A DNA stretch of 64,000 nt from Polynucleobacter asymbioticus QLW-P1DMWA-1. GTDB lineage: Bacteria; Pseudomonadota; Gammaproteobacteria; Burkholderiales; Burkholderiaceae. Location of the stretch: positions 372,001 through 436,000 of the forward strand of contig NC_009379.1 of the NCBI RefSeq assembly GCF_000016345.1, written 5' to 3'. Positions 1 to 8,132 of this stretch are shown piece after piece (the first letter of the stretch is position 1; each line of letters opens with the position of its first letter). The notes under the pieces are model-generated. The model was not told the DNA's origin and ran no database searches. It saw nothing but the letters and a program-made list of their open reading frames with translations. Both the position numbers and the translations under genes were made by a program.

Positions 1-749
1 AACAAAGTGGTTTGCCAATTAATGCGGCTGCTTCTGTAAATGGAGCAATCATCACCAATGACATGGTTGAGCAGGGCATTAAGGTTGCGATTTCACAAGG
101 CCAAAAAGACTCCCCTGAATTACGCAAAGCCGTCATTCAGAAGTTTGTTGAAGTGATGCTCTTGTCTCAGCAAGCTGAAAAAGATGGTTTAGCAAATTCA
201 GAGAAAGCAAATTCCCAGCTGGCATTAATTCGTCAAAACTATTTGGCCGATTTAGAGCTGTCAACTTTTATGGCACAAAACCCCATTACCGATGCTGACG
301 TACAAGCAGAGTACAACAGGGAGGTTTCTTCATTGGGACCACAAGGCATGATTACGGAATACAAAATCAGTGATATTGCTGTGGCTACAGAAGCTGAGGC
401 GCAAGCAGCTTTAGACCGTATTAAAAAAGGTGAGCCATTTGATAAGGTGGCTAGAAGCGTGTCACTAGGCCCCAATAAAGCGCAAGGCGGTGCAGCTGGA
501 TGGGTCCAGCCTGGTCAGGTTCCCCCGCAAATTGGATCGGTATTAGCCACGCTTGGAAAGGGTCAAGTGTGTTCAGCCCCTATTCAAATGCAACAAGGCT
601 GGTATTTGGTGAAAGTGGAAGATAAAAAATCAAGCAAGCCACCTACTTTCGAACAGGCTAAGCAAGCTGTTCGCGCTGGTTTAATTCAGAAAAAACAGTA
701 TGAGTTTGTTGCTAAGATTGCTAAAGATTCTAAGATTGTTGTTCAATAG
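1..749 (+). CDS. Parvulin-type peptidyl-prolyl isomerase (5' partial)
   Basis: Periplasmic PpiC/SurA-type peptidyl-prolyl cis-trans isomerase, a folding helper for secreted proteins. About 248 residues are visible. The N-terminal half is a SurA_N-like helical chaperone segment. The parvulin domain runs from about residue 115 to 210, with the family's GGxxGWVxPGQ and GWYLVKV segments. The reading frame is open to the window edge, so the true start and the expected signal peptide lie upstream; the TTG at 12 is not a convincing start. A perfect hairpin just downstream ends the transcript against convergent folA. The family is sure; the exact orthologue is not, since Burkholderiales carry several. 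Confidence 0.88.
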   Translation, partial: QSGLPINAAASVNGAIITNDMVEQGIKVAISQGQKDSPELRKAVIQKFVEVMLLSQQAEKDGLANSEKANSQLALIRQNYLADLELSTFMAQNPITDADVQAEYNREVSSLGPQGMITEYKISDIAVATEAEAQAALDRIKKGEPFDKVARSVSLGPNKAQGGAAGWVQPGQVPPQIGSVLATLGKGQVCSAPIQMQQGWYLVKVEDKKSSKPPTFEQAKQAVRAGLIQKKQYEFVAKIAKDSKIVVQ

Positions 750-798
750 AATTTGTTGTTAGTAAACAAAACATTCGCTGTGCAACAATCTGTGCAGA

Positions 799-830
799 AA
801 TAATAAGGGCTCCTAGGAGCCCTTATTATT
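799..830. terminator. Perfect-palindrome bidirectional terminator
   Basis: A 32-base perfect inverted repeat with core AAGGGCTCCTAGGAGCCCTT, flanked by A-rich and T-rich arms. It lies between the isomerase (+) and folA (-), and includes the folA stop codon at 826-828. By symmetry it can act as an intrinsic terminator on both strands. Confidence 0.85.
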
Positions 831-1314
831 TGCGTTCTAAAGTGAGAAAGTTGAAATGAATTTCACCTTCAGATCCCGGAGTGCGTTCGACTTCTGTCCA
901 GGAAGATTCATCAGGCACTTCAAAGAAGGTGTCACCATCATTGATATCGATATCTATTTCCGTAATGTAGAGGCGATCTGCCTTATCAAAAGCTTGCTTA
1001 AATAATTGCTCACCACCAATGACAAATACGCGTCGCGCCTCGCTTAAGCGATTAAGTGCTTCATCTAGTGATCCAGCCAGTTCAGCGCCAGTAAGTTGAA
1101 GGTCTGCATTGCGACTAACAACGATATTACGGCGTCCTGGAAGCGGTCTTCCGATAGACTCCCAGGTTTTTCGGCCCATGATGACGGGATGACCCATCGT
1201 GACGCGCTTGAAAAACTGCAGGTCTGCCGAAATTTTCCAAGGCATTTGATTGTCGCGTCCAATGACATGATTTCGGGAGCGCGCAACAATCATAGAGATG
1301 GCGGGTTGTGTCAT
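826..1314 (-). CDS. folA: Dihydrofolate reductase
   Basis: Reduces dihydrofolate to tetrahydrofolate with NADPH, regenerating the cofactor oxidised by thymidylate synthase. The 162 residues match the usual length. The N-terminal strand ISMIVARSRNHVIGRDNQMPW holds the substrate site, followed by MGRKTWESIGRPLPGRRNIV and the VIGGEQLF motif that binds NADPH. The gene follows thyA on the same strand with 10 bases between them, so the two folate/dTMP enzymes are probably co-transcribed. The last codons form part of a bidirectional terminator. Confidence 0.97.
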   Translation of the reverse strand: MTQPAISMIVARSRNHVIGRDNQMPWKISADLQFFKRVTMGHPVIMGRKTWESIGRPLPGRRNIVVSRNADLQLTGAELAGSLDEALNRLSEARRVFVIGGEQLFKQAFDKADRLYITEIDIDINDGDTFFEVPDESSWTEVERTPGSEGEIHFNFLTLERK

Positions 1315-1324
1315 CTTTGATTTC

Positions 1325-2119
1325 TTAAATAGCTACTGGAGCTTTAATGTGGGGATGGGATTCGTAGCCAACAATTTCAAAGTCTTCAAATTCATAATCG
1401 AAGAGTGAATCTGGTTTACGCAGAATATTGAGTTTAGGCAGGGGTAAAAAATCTCTCGATAATTGGAGGTCAACTTGCTCTAAATGGTTGCTATATAAAT
1501 GACAATCGCCACCAGTCCAAATAAAGTCACCCACTTCTAAATTACATTGCTGCGCCACCATATGGGTCAATAAAGCGTAGCTAGCGATATTAAATGGGAC
1601 GCCCAAGAAAATATCAGCACTTCGCTGATATAGCTGGCAGGATAACTTTCCGTCGGCAACATAAAACTGAAAGAAGGCGTGGCAAGGCGCTAAAGCCATA
1701 CGCGGGATATCTGCCACATTCCAAGCTGAAACAATGATGCGACGTGAGTCAGGATTCTTTTTGATGGTCTCCACCACTTCAGAGATCTGATCAATGTGCT
1801 GACCATTAGGCGCAGGCCAAGAACGCCATTGATAGCCATATATAGGGCCTAAATCGCCGTCAGGAGCTGCCCATTCATTCCAGATGGATACGCCACGCTC
1901 TTTAAGCCAATTATTATCTGTACTGCCTTTGAGAAACCAGAGTAATTCATAAACAATGGACTTCATGTGGAGCTTCTTGGTGGTGACCATTGGAAAGCCG
2001 TCGGCCAAATTAAAACGCATCTGGTGCCCAAATACCGAGATCGTGCCGGTCCCAGTTCTATCGGACTTTTGTACGCCCTTGGCTAGGACTTCTTTCATTA
2101 AATTGTGATATTGGCGCAT
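1325..2119 (-). CDS. thyA: Thymidylate synthase
   Basis: Methylates dUMP to dTMP using methylene-tetrahydrofolate. The protein has 264 residues, the same as the E. coli enzyme, with the catalytic Cys at 146 in [12 protein letters not shown]. The N-terminal KSDRTGTGT phosphate-binding loop, [20 protein letters not shown] and the C-terminal [10 protein letters not shown] are all visible. It lies 10 bases upstream of folA, forming a thyA-folA unit. Nothing in it looks unusual. Confidence 0.98.
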   Translation of the reverse strand: MRQYHNLMKEVLAKGVQKSDRTGTGTISVFGHQMRFNLADGFPMVTTKKLHMKSIVYELLWFLKGSTDNNWLKERGVSIWNEWAAPDGDLGPIYGYQWRSWPAPNGQHIDQISEVVETIKKNPDSRRIIVSAWNVADIPRMALAPCHAFFQFYVADGKLSCQLYQRSADIFLGVPFNIASYALLTHMVAQQCNLEVGDFIWTGGDCHLYSNHLEQVDLQLSRDFLPLPKLNILRKPDSLFDYEFEDFEIVGYESHPHIKAPVAI

Positions 2120-2154
2120 AGAAAATCGCTATAAATGGGTTGTTTAGTAGTAGC

Positions 2155-3201
2155 TTACTCGAATGTGGGGGAGCCCACACCAAGTGCTTTATGAAGTTTG
2201 GGCGAGGTGGTGGTGTATTGCAGTTGAATCTGCTTTTCCGGGTTCAGATATGCTGCCGCAGCAAAAGCAGCTAAAGCGGCCTCATGAAAACCTGACAAAA
2301 TGAGTTTCTTTTTTCCAGGGTAAATATTGATATCACCTACTGCATAAATACCAGGAATACTGGTTTGAAACTTTTCCGTATCCACAACAAGTTGCTTGCG
2401 CTCTATATCTAAGCCCCATTCAGCAATGGGGCCTAACTTTGGAGAAAGCCCAAAGAAAATGAGGAGATCATCTACTGGTAGTGCTTGAGTTTTTCCATCA
2501 ATGTCAGTAACGACAATTTCTTTTAGATGATCATCTTGCGCTTCATAAGAAGTGATTTGCCCAATCAGCAACTGCATTTGCTTGGAAGCACACAACTCAC
2601 GCATCTTTGCAATTGATTTTGGGGCAGCTTTAAAGTCATCGCGACGATGAATCAATGTCACGCTGGCGGCTTTTTCTACCAAGAATAAAGCCCAATCTAA
2701 AGCTGAGTCTCCACCACCGCAGATAACTATTTTCTTTCCGGAAAATTGCTCCGGATGCTTTACGTGATAAAAAATATGTTTGTCTTCAAGAGCTTCAATC
2801 CCCTCCAGGGCGAGCTTGCGTGGCTGAAATGCACCTACGCCAGCTGCAATGAAGACGGTTTTACTCAAAAAGTATTGATTCTGTGAAGTGCCGATCAGTA
2901 GGCGCCCATCGGCTTGTTGCTCCAGGGTCCTCACTTCTTGTCCTAAATGAAATTGCGCACCAAAGGGCTCGATTTGTTTTAGTAGGTTCTGAGTCAGCTC
3001 ACGACCAGTGCAGACTGGTACTGCAGGAATATCGTAAATGGGTTTATCTGGGTATAACTCGATGCATTGACCTCCTGCTTCAGGAAGAGAGTCAATAACA
3101 TGCGCCTTGATTTCTAGGAGACCCAGTTCAAAAACCTGAAATAGACCCACAGGGCCGGCACCAATAATGACTGCATCGGCTTCTATAGGTGAGTGCAACA
3201 C
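2155..3201 (-). CDS. Ferredoxin/flavodoxin--NADP+ reductase (thioredoxin-reductase-like)
   Basis: FAD enzyme that passes electrons between NADPH and ferredoxin or flavodoxin. The 348 residues include the FAD motif GAGPVG at 14-19 and the NAD(P) motif CGGGDSA at 161-167. It belongs to the YumC/chlorobial FNR group, which has a thioredoxin reductase fold but lacks the redox CxxC; none is seen here. The ferredoxin gene fdxA is 45 bases upstream on the same strand, suggesting a reductase-ferredoxin pair. The C-terminal [16 protein letters not shown] segment is the typical FAD-closing motif. Confidence 0.93.
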
Positions 3202-3245
3202 AATTTCTCTCGAGTGGGTCGGTGGTCGGGTAAAGACCGTATCGA

Positions 3246-3569
3246 TTACTTAACTAGTTGATCGAGTTTGTTCTTTACATCTTTCCACTCATCCGCATCT
3301 GGCAGTGCGGGCTTGGACTTGGTAATGGAGGTCCAGTCAGGGGATAGCTCAGCATTGAGTTTGATGAAAGATTGTTGATCTCCAGGAACATCATCTTCTG
3401 CATAAATTGCATTGACGGGACACTCTGGTACGCATACAGCGCAATCAATACACTCATCTGGATCGATCACTAAAAAGTTAGGACCTTCACGAAAGCAGTC
3501 AACTGGGCAAACATCTACGCAGTCGGTGTATTTGCAGCGGATGCAGGATTCGGTAACAACGTAAGTCAT
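3246..3569 (-). CDS. fdxA: Ferredoxin FdxA, 7Fe-type
   Basis: Soluble low-potential electron carrier of 107 residues. The N-terminal half has the two cluster-binding Cys groups: Cys9, 12, 17, 21 with CPVDCF, then [13 protein letters not shown]. This spacing is typical of 7Fe ferredoxins carrying one [3Fe-4S] and one [4Fe-4S] cluster. The lysine-rich tail is usual for the proteobacterial FdxA group. It precedes the reductase gene on the same strand and is divergent from the dehydrogenase at 3667. Confidence 0.95.
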   Translation of the reverse strand: MTYVVTESCIRCKYTDCVDVCPVDCFREGPNFLVIDPDECIDCAVCVPECPVNAIYAEDDVPGDQQSFIKLNAELSPDWTSITKSKPALPDADEWKDVKNKLDQLVK

Positions 3570-3666
3570 AGCGTCTTAATTTCGAGAGCCCTTAAGGGGG
3601 CTTATAAGTGGTAAAAGATCAATTTTAGCTGAAATAAGCCTTTTTACTTGAGGTAAAGTTCCCCCT

Positions 3667-4683
3667 ATGAATACGTCAACAAATACCCAAACTAATGCCC
3701 AAAAGCCCAAAATCTTGGTTGCTAGGGCCATATTTCCTGAGGCTTTGGCCAAATTAGAGGAATCCTTTGAAGTTCGATCCAATCAAGCTGATCAGATTTT
3801 GACTCCTGAGGAGTTAAAAAAAGAACTTGCTGGGGTTGTTGGGGCTCTGGTTACTGGCAGTGAACGCATTGATGCTCAGGCATTGGCGCAAGCAAAAGAT
3901 CTGAAAATTGTGGCTAATATTTCAGTCGGTTACAACAACTTTGATGTACCAGCAATTACCACTGCTGGAGTGATGGCAACGAATACCCCGGATGTACTGA
4001 CAGATACAACGGCAGACTTTGGATTTGCCCTTCTGATGGCAACCGCTAGACGCATTACAGAGTCTGAGCATTGGATCCGCGCAGGTAAGTGGGATAAATG
4101 GTCGATTGTGAATAATCCACTAGGGATGGATTTGCATGGCAGCACTCTAGGCATTATTGGTATGGGTCGTATTGGCCAAGGTGTTGCTAAGCGTGCACTA
4201 GGTTTTGGAATGAAGGTGATTTATCACAACCGTAGTCGTTTATCGGAGGCGGATGAAAAGGCGTGTGCTGCCAGTTATGTTTCTAAAGAAGAATTACTGC
4301 GTACTGCCGATCACGTTGTTTTAGTTTTGCCATATAGCGCCCAGAGTCATCACACTATTGGGGAAAAAGAGCTCGCATTAATGAAACCCACTGCAACCCT
4401 GATAAACATTGCCCGCGGGGGTATTGTGGATGATCTTGCTTTAGCTAAAGCGTTGAGAGAGAAAACCATTTTTGCAGCTGGCTTGGATGTATTTGAAGGT
4501 GAGCCTTCGGTGAATCCTGAGTTGCTTAAATTGAGCAATGTCGTATTAGCCCCTCATATTGCAAGTGCAACTGAAAAGACGCGTAGAGCAATGGTGGATT
4601 TAGCGATCGATAATTTACGTGCTGCCTTGGGTGGTAAAAAACCACCTAGCTTGATTAATGCGGAAGTATTTAAAGCAGAATAA
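3667..4683 (+). CDS. 2-hydroxyacid dehydrogenase (glyoxylate/hydroxypyruvate reductase type)
   Basis: NAD(P)-dependent D-2-hydroxyacid dehydrogenase of 338 residues, probably reducing glyoxylate and hydroxypyruvate (GhrB/GyaR group). The Rossmann motif GIIGMGRIGQGVAKRAL is followed by the catalytic Arg in NIARGGIVDD, the Glu in DVFEGEP and the His in LAPHIASAT. A Thr/Asn/Gln-rich leader precedes the first conserved strand KILVARAIF, so a start slightly further in is possible. Substrate preference cannot be settled from sequence. It converges on the small membrane protein gene across a shared hairpin. Confidence 0.88.
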   Translation: MNTSTNTQTNAQKPKILVARAIFPEALAKLEESFEVRSNQADQILTPEELKKELAGVVGALVTGSERIDAQALAQAKDLKIVANISVGYNNFDVPAITTAGVMATNTPDVLTDTTADFGFALLMATARRITESEHWIRAGKWDKWSIVNNPLGMDLHGSTLGIIGMGRIGQGVAKRALGFGMKVIYHNRSRLSEADEKACAASYVSKEELLRTADHVVLVLPYSAQSHHTIGEKELALMKPTATLINIARGGIVDDLALAKALREKTIFAAGLDVFEGEPSVNPELLKLSNVVLAPHIASATEKTRRAMVDLAIDNLRAALGGKKPPSLINAEVFKAE

Positions 4684-4703
4684 TCTAAGAGCAGCGTAAG
4701 CAC

Positions 4704-4733
4704 ATCGAAGTCGAGTAATTACTCGGCTTCGAT
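4704..4733. terminator. Bidirectional hairpin terminator overlapping a gene end
   Basis: A 30-base inverted repeat with 15-base arms pairs throughout apart from one U-G wobble, and ends in a T-rich run on the plus strand. It lies between the dehydrogenase (+) and the 97-residue membrane protein (-) and forms the last codons of the latter. Confidence 0.75.
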
Positions 4734-5012
4734 TTCTTCTGGAAGTTCCCGGAGTGCTAATTCAATGCCGCCGAATTTGCCGGCTACCCAGTTGTAGACT
4801 TTGCAGGCAATCCACAGCAAGCCATAACCCAATAAAGCATTGAGAATCAAAGCCGAGAGTACTGTAAATCCTGGAATCGCTCCGTCACGTATAAAGGCTA
4901 CAAACAACGCCAATAAAACGATCGGTACAGAGAAGCATAAGTAGACAAGTACTAGTGTTTTGGCGGTATGGGTTGGGTCGAGAAAGACGAGTTCTTTTTT
5001 GGTAAGTTTCAT
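4719..5012 (-). CDS. Small two-helix membrane protein, unknown function
   Basis: A 97-residue protein with two predicted membrane helices, at about residues 18-42 (TLVLVYLCFSVPIVLLALFV) and 48-75 (IPGFTVLSALILNALLGYG), and an acidic tail, ALRELPEEIEAE. I do not recognise the family. It is the last gene of the moaA-mobA-moeA run, 12 bases after moeA, so it is probably co-transcribed, but nothing in it indicates a molybdenum role. Normal codon use and a terminator at its end support a real gene. Confidence 0.7.
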   Translation of the reverse strand: MKLTKKELVFLDPTHTAKTLVLVYLCFSVPIVLLALFVAFIRDGAIPGFTVLSALILNALLGYGLLWIACKVYNWVAGKFGGIELALRELPEEIEAE

Positions 5013-5024
5013 GATGACGCAATC

Positions 5025-6338
5025 TTAAAGCAGTCCTTCAAAAAGTGCTATATCTACCCAGTCTCCAGCGGCAATATTTCCTTGCTCGTGAGCCAAGATC
5101 ACAAAGCAATTTGCCTCACTCATTGAGCGCAAGATTCCAGCGCCTTGGCTACCAGTCAGCCTGAGGGTAGGCTTACCATCAGAACCGCGTCCTAAGATGG
5201 CACGTTGGAATTCAGTACGACCGGGCTTTTTGCGGATGGCAGTTTCAGAGATTGCTTGAATCAGAGGTGGCTCTGTTTGTTTAGCACCATTCAGTTGCAA
5301 GAGAGCACTTCGCACGAATTGGTAGAAAGTGACCATTACCGCTACTGGATTACCCGGTAGGCCAAAGAAGAGGGTTTTGCGAGCAGACGGATTTCCAGGA
5401 GCAGCCTTGAGAACGCCAAAAGCCATGGGACGACCGGGCCTCATGGCAATTTTCCAGAAGCCAACATCACCCAGCTCTTGCATGATTTGTTTTGTGAAAT
5501 CCGCCTCACCTACCGAAACGCCACCAGAAGAAATTAATACATCTGCTTTTTCACTTGCCTCTATAAATGCTTTTCTCAATGACGTTGGGTCATCGCGAAC
5601 AATACCGCAGTCGATGATTTCTAAATCGAGGCGATTAAGTAGACCTGTCAAGCTATAGCGATTGCTGTCGTACACACTACCAGCATCAAGCGTTTGGTTC
5701 AGTGCACGAAGTTCATCACCGGATGACAAGATGGCCACCTTGAGTTTGCGGCGAACGGGAAGCGTAGAGATTCCAAGCGACGCTACAAGACCTAAGTCCG
5801 AAGGTCGTAAGAGACGTCCAGCACTGATAGCTGCTTTTCCTTGCTTTAAATCTTCACCTCTTAAGCGGCGATTCTCGCCAACTTTCAATTGATCCTGCTT
5901 AAAGCGAATAGTGCCATCTTGTTCGCTTGTAAATTCTTGTGGAATAACGGTGTCGCAACCTTGTGGCATCAAGGCGCCAGTCATAATCTTCAGGCACTCA
6001 TCTTTACCAATACTGCCCTCATAAGGCTTGCCAGCCAAGGCTGTGCCGACTATACGCAAACTAATCTTAGGACTACCTACGCTCAAGCAAGCCCCATCAA
6101 ATGCATAACCATCCATTGCAGAATTATCTGCAGCTGGCACATCAATAGGGGAGAGTAAATCAGCTGCGAGGATGCGATTAATCGCTTTGTCTAAAGAGAC
6201 AGTTTCAATTTCCTGAGGGTCTTGAGCTGCATTTGCTTCTTGCAATAGTTCTGCAACCAAATTGGTGATTGCTTTTCTCGCTTCATCCACATGCAGTGAT
6301 GGCGTCAGTAAGATAGGACTATTGGGCGAGTATTTCAT
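5025..6338 (-). CDS. moeA: Molybdopterin molybdenumtransferase MoeA (copy 1)
   Basis: Inserts molybdate into adenylated molybdopterin, the last step of Mo-cofactor assembly. The 437 residues include DNSAMDGYAF in the N-terminal substrate region, the MoCF_biosynth core with SSGDEL and SSGGVSVGEADF, and LPGNPVAV. A C-terminal domain ends the protein. The start overlaps the end of mobA by 4 bases, so the two are translationally linked. A second moeA with the same motifs lies at 58157, with moaD and moaE. This copy has a longer N-terminal leader. Confidence 0.95.
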   Translation of the reverse strand: MKYSPNSPILLTPSLHVDEARKAITNLVAELLQEANAAQDPQEIETVSLDKAINRILAADLLSPIDVPAADNSAMDGYAFDGACLSVGSPKISLRIVGTALAGKPYEGSIGKDECLKIMTGALMPQGCDTVIPQEFTSEQDGTIRFKQDQLKVGENRRLRGEDLKQGKAAISAGRLLRPSDLGLVASLGISTLPVRRKLKVAILSSGDELRALNQTLDAGSVYDSNRYSLTGLLNRLDLEIIDCGIVRDDPTSLRKAFIEASEKADVLISSGGVSVGEADFTKQIMQELGDVGFWKIAMRPGRPMAFGVLKAAPGNPSARKTLFFGLPGNPVAVMVTFYQFVRSALLQLNGAKQTEPPLIQAISETAIRKKPGRTEFQRAILGRGSDGKPTLRLTGSQGAGILRSMSEANCFVILAHEQGNIAAGDWVDIALFEGLL

Positions 6339-6934
6339 AAAGCTGCTTCCAGAATTTTTAATTCCTCAGGGGTATTTACATTGGCAAACGCCTGAGCATC
6401 ATCAAATATTACAGTGCTACTTTTAAGTTCTTTAAACCAGCGATCAATTTTCAGATCACCTTTTGTTAGAAAGGCTGTGAGTGAGTCTTGCAGATTCGCG
6501 CGCATAAGGCAAAACACAGGTTGCGCCCAAGTCTTTCCAGATTCGAGGCTAGAGGCATAAACCAAATCAAAAGGACCACGCTCCATTTCAGCCGCTAGGC
6601 GTGCCGCAAGGTCTAGGGGTAGTAAAGGGGAGTCACATGGGCTCGTCAATAGATAAGATGTTTTACAAGCCTTAAGACCAACTGAGAAGCCTGCCAATGG
6701 GCCAGAGAAATCGGGAGTTTCATCCATGACGACTGGATAACCATAGCCCGCATACTTGGTGATGTTGCGGTTCGCATTGATCAGAATGGGACCCACTTGA
6801 TTCTTTAGGCGGTTGATTGCAGATTCAATTAAGGGTTTTTGGTGAAAAGAAATTAAGCCTTTATCAATTCCGCCCATGCGTTGGGCGCGACCACCAGCCA
6901 GTATCAGACCTGTAATATTTTCAGGGGAGATCAT
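6335..6934 (-). CDS. mobA: Molybdenum cofactor guanylyltransferase MobA
   Basis: Transfers GMP from GTP to Mo-molybdopterin to make the MGD cofactor of DMSO-reductase-family enzymes. The protein has 199 residues, with the nucleotidyltransferase signature LAGGRAQRMGGIDKGL at the N-terminus and a metal-binding TSPCDSPLLP segment mid-protein. It overlaps moaA by 1 base and moeA by 4, inside the minus-strand Mo-cofactor operon. Its presence implies that the cell makes an MGD-dependent enzyme, which is not in this window. Confidence 0.95.
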   Translation of the reverse strand: MISPENITGLILAGGRAQRMGGIDKGLISFHQKPLIESAINRLKNQVGPILINANRNITKYAGYGYPVVMDETPDFSGPLAGFSVGLKACKTSYLLTSPCDSPLLPLDLAARLAAEMERGPFDLVYASSLESGKTWAQPVFCLMRANLQDSLTAFLTKGDLKIDRWFKELKSSTVIFDDAQAFANVNTPEELKILEAAL

Positions 6935-8049
6935 TAGCCGCCGATATAAGACATTTCGACCTTACGACTACTACTAGTAGGGTTTGCAGTTTGTGAGCCT
7001 CTGATTTCAGAGTAGTGGTCATTGCGCTGTGCCCAGGTGTTCATGATGGCGTTTGCAATTTCCAAGTCGCTACCGCCGGAACGAAGCAACGATTTGAAGT
7101 CAAACCCCTCATTAGCAAATAAACAAAGATACAGTTGACCGTCAGTGGATATGCGGGCGCGTGTGCACTCATGGCAGAAAGCCTGAGTCACGCTGGAGAT
7201 CAACCCTACTTCGCCTGAGCCATCTAGGTAGCGCCAGCGCTGGGCTACTTCCCCGGTGTAATTGGCATCGATTGGTTCCAGTGGGAATACGGCATTAATT
7301 TGGGCGATTACTTCCTTGGATGGAAGAACTTGCTCCATATTCCAGCCATTGGAGCTACCGACATCCATAAATTCAATAAAACGAAGAATGATGCCGCTTC
7401 CTTTGAAGTGCTTTGCCATCGCAATGATTTCATGATCGTTTGTTCCCTTTTTAACGACCATATTCACTTTAATGTTAGCAAAGCCAACTTCTTGTGCAGC
7501 AGCTATTCCATCTAGAACATCTTCAACAGGAAAATCTACATCATTCATCTTTTTAAAGACATCATTATTTAAGCCATCAAGACTCACTGTTAAGCGCTGG
7601 AGTCCAGCAGCTTTTAGTGCGGCTGCTTTCTTGCGAAGAATGCTGCCATTAGTGGTCAAGGTGAGATCAAGTGGCTTGCCAACCGTAGTATGAATTTTGG
7701 CAAGCATTTCAATCAGAATTTCTAGATTTTTGCGAAGTAGCGGTTCACCACCAGTGAGGCGAATTTTTTCAACACCTAAACTAGAGAAAATAGAGGTGAG
7801 TCTGGTAATTTCTTCAAAGCTTAATAGTTCTTGGTGAGCGAGGTAAGGATAGTTTTGATCAAAGACCTCTTTGGGCATGCAATAGGTGCAGCGGAAGTTG
7901 CAGCGATCAGTGACAGAGATGCGCAGGTCACGCAAGACGCGCCCCCGAGTATCTTGCGTGCGTCCATGTGGCGTGATGAGCTGTGTGCCAATAGACGGCA
8001 CAAGTCCTTTGCCTTCATCAATACGAATGGGGATTACTTTTTCAACCAT
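6934..8049 (-). CDS. moaA: GTP 3',8-cyclase MoaA (radical SAM)
   Basis: First step of molybdopterin synthesis: radical cyclisation of GTP, later converted to cPMP by MoaC. The N-terminal radical-SAM cluster motif is [13 protein letters not shown] second cluster site is given by [10 protein letters not shown] followed by LCLF, and the protein ends in the family's functional Gly-Gly (SYIGG). The ATG at 8049 gives 371 residues, the normal size; the frame extends to 8097 but would add an unusual 16-residue leader. It is the first gene of the moaA-mobA-moeA operon. moaC is not in the window. Confidence 0.95.
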   Translation of the reverse strand: MVEKVIPIRIDEGKGLVPSIGTQLITPHGRTQDTRGRVLRDLRISVTDRCNFRCTYCMPKEVFDQNYPYLAHQELLSFEEITRLTSIFSSLGVEKIRLTGGEPLLRKNLEILIEMLAKIHTTVGKPLDLTLTTNGSILRKKAAALKAAGLQRLTVSLDGLNNDVFKKMNDVDFPVEDVLDGIAAAQEVGFANIKVNMVVKKGTNDHEIIAMAKHFKGSGIILRFIEFMDVGSSNGWNMEQVLPSKEVIAQINAVFPLEPIDANYTGEVAQRWRYLDGSGEVGLISSVTQAFCHECTRARISTDGQLYLCLFANEGFDFKSLLRSGGSDLEIANAIMNTWAQRNDHYSEIRGSQTANPTSSSRKVEMSYIGG

Positions 8050-8132
8050 ATACTGAATTATGGCTGTGAAACGGGGTTTCTGCCAAACCGCCACCAATCC
8101 TTATGAGATTAATGACGGTCTGGAGAAAATCG

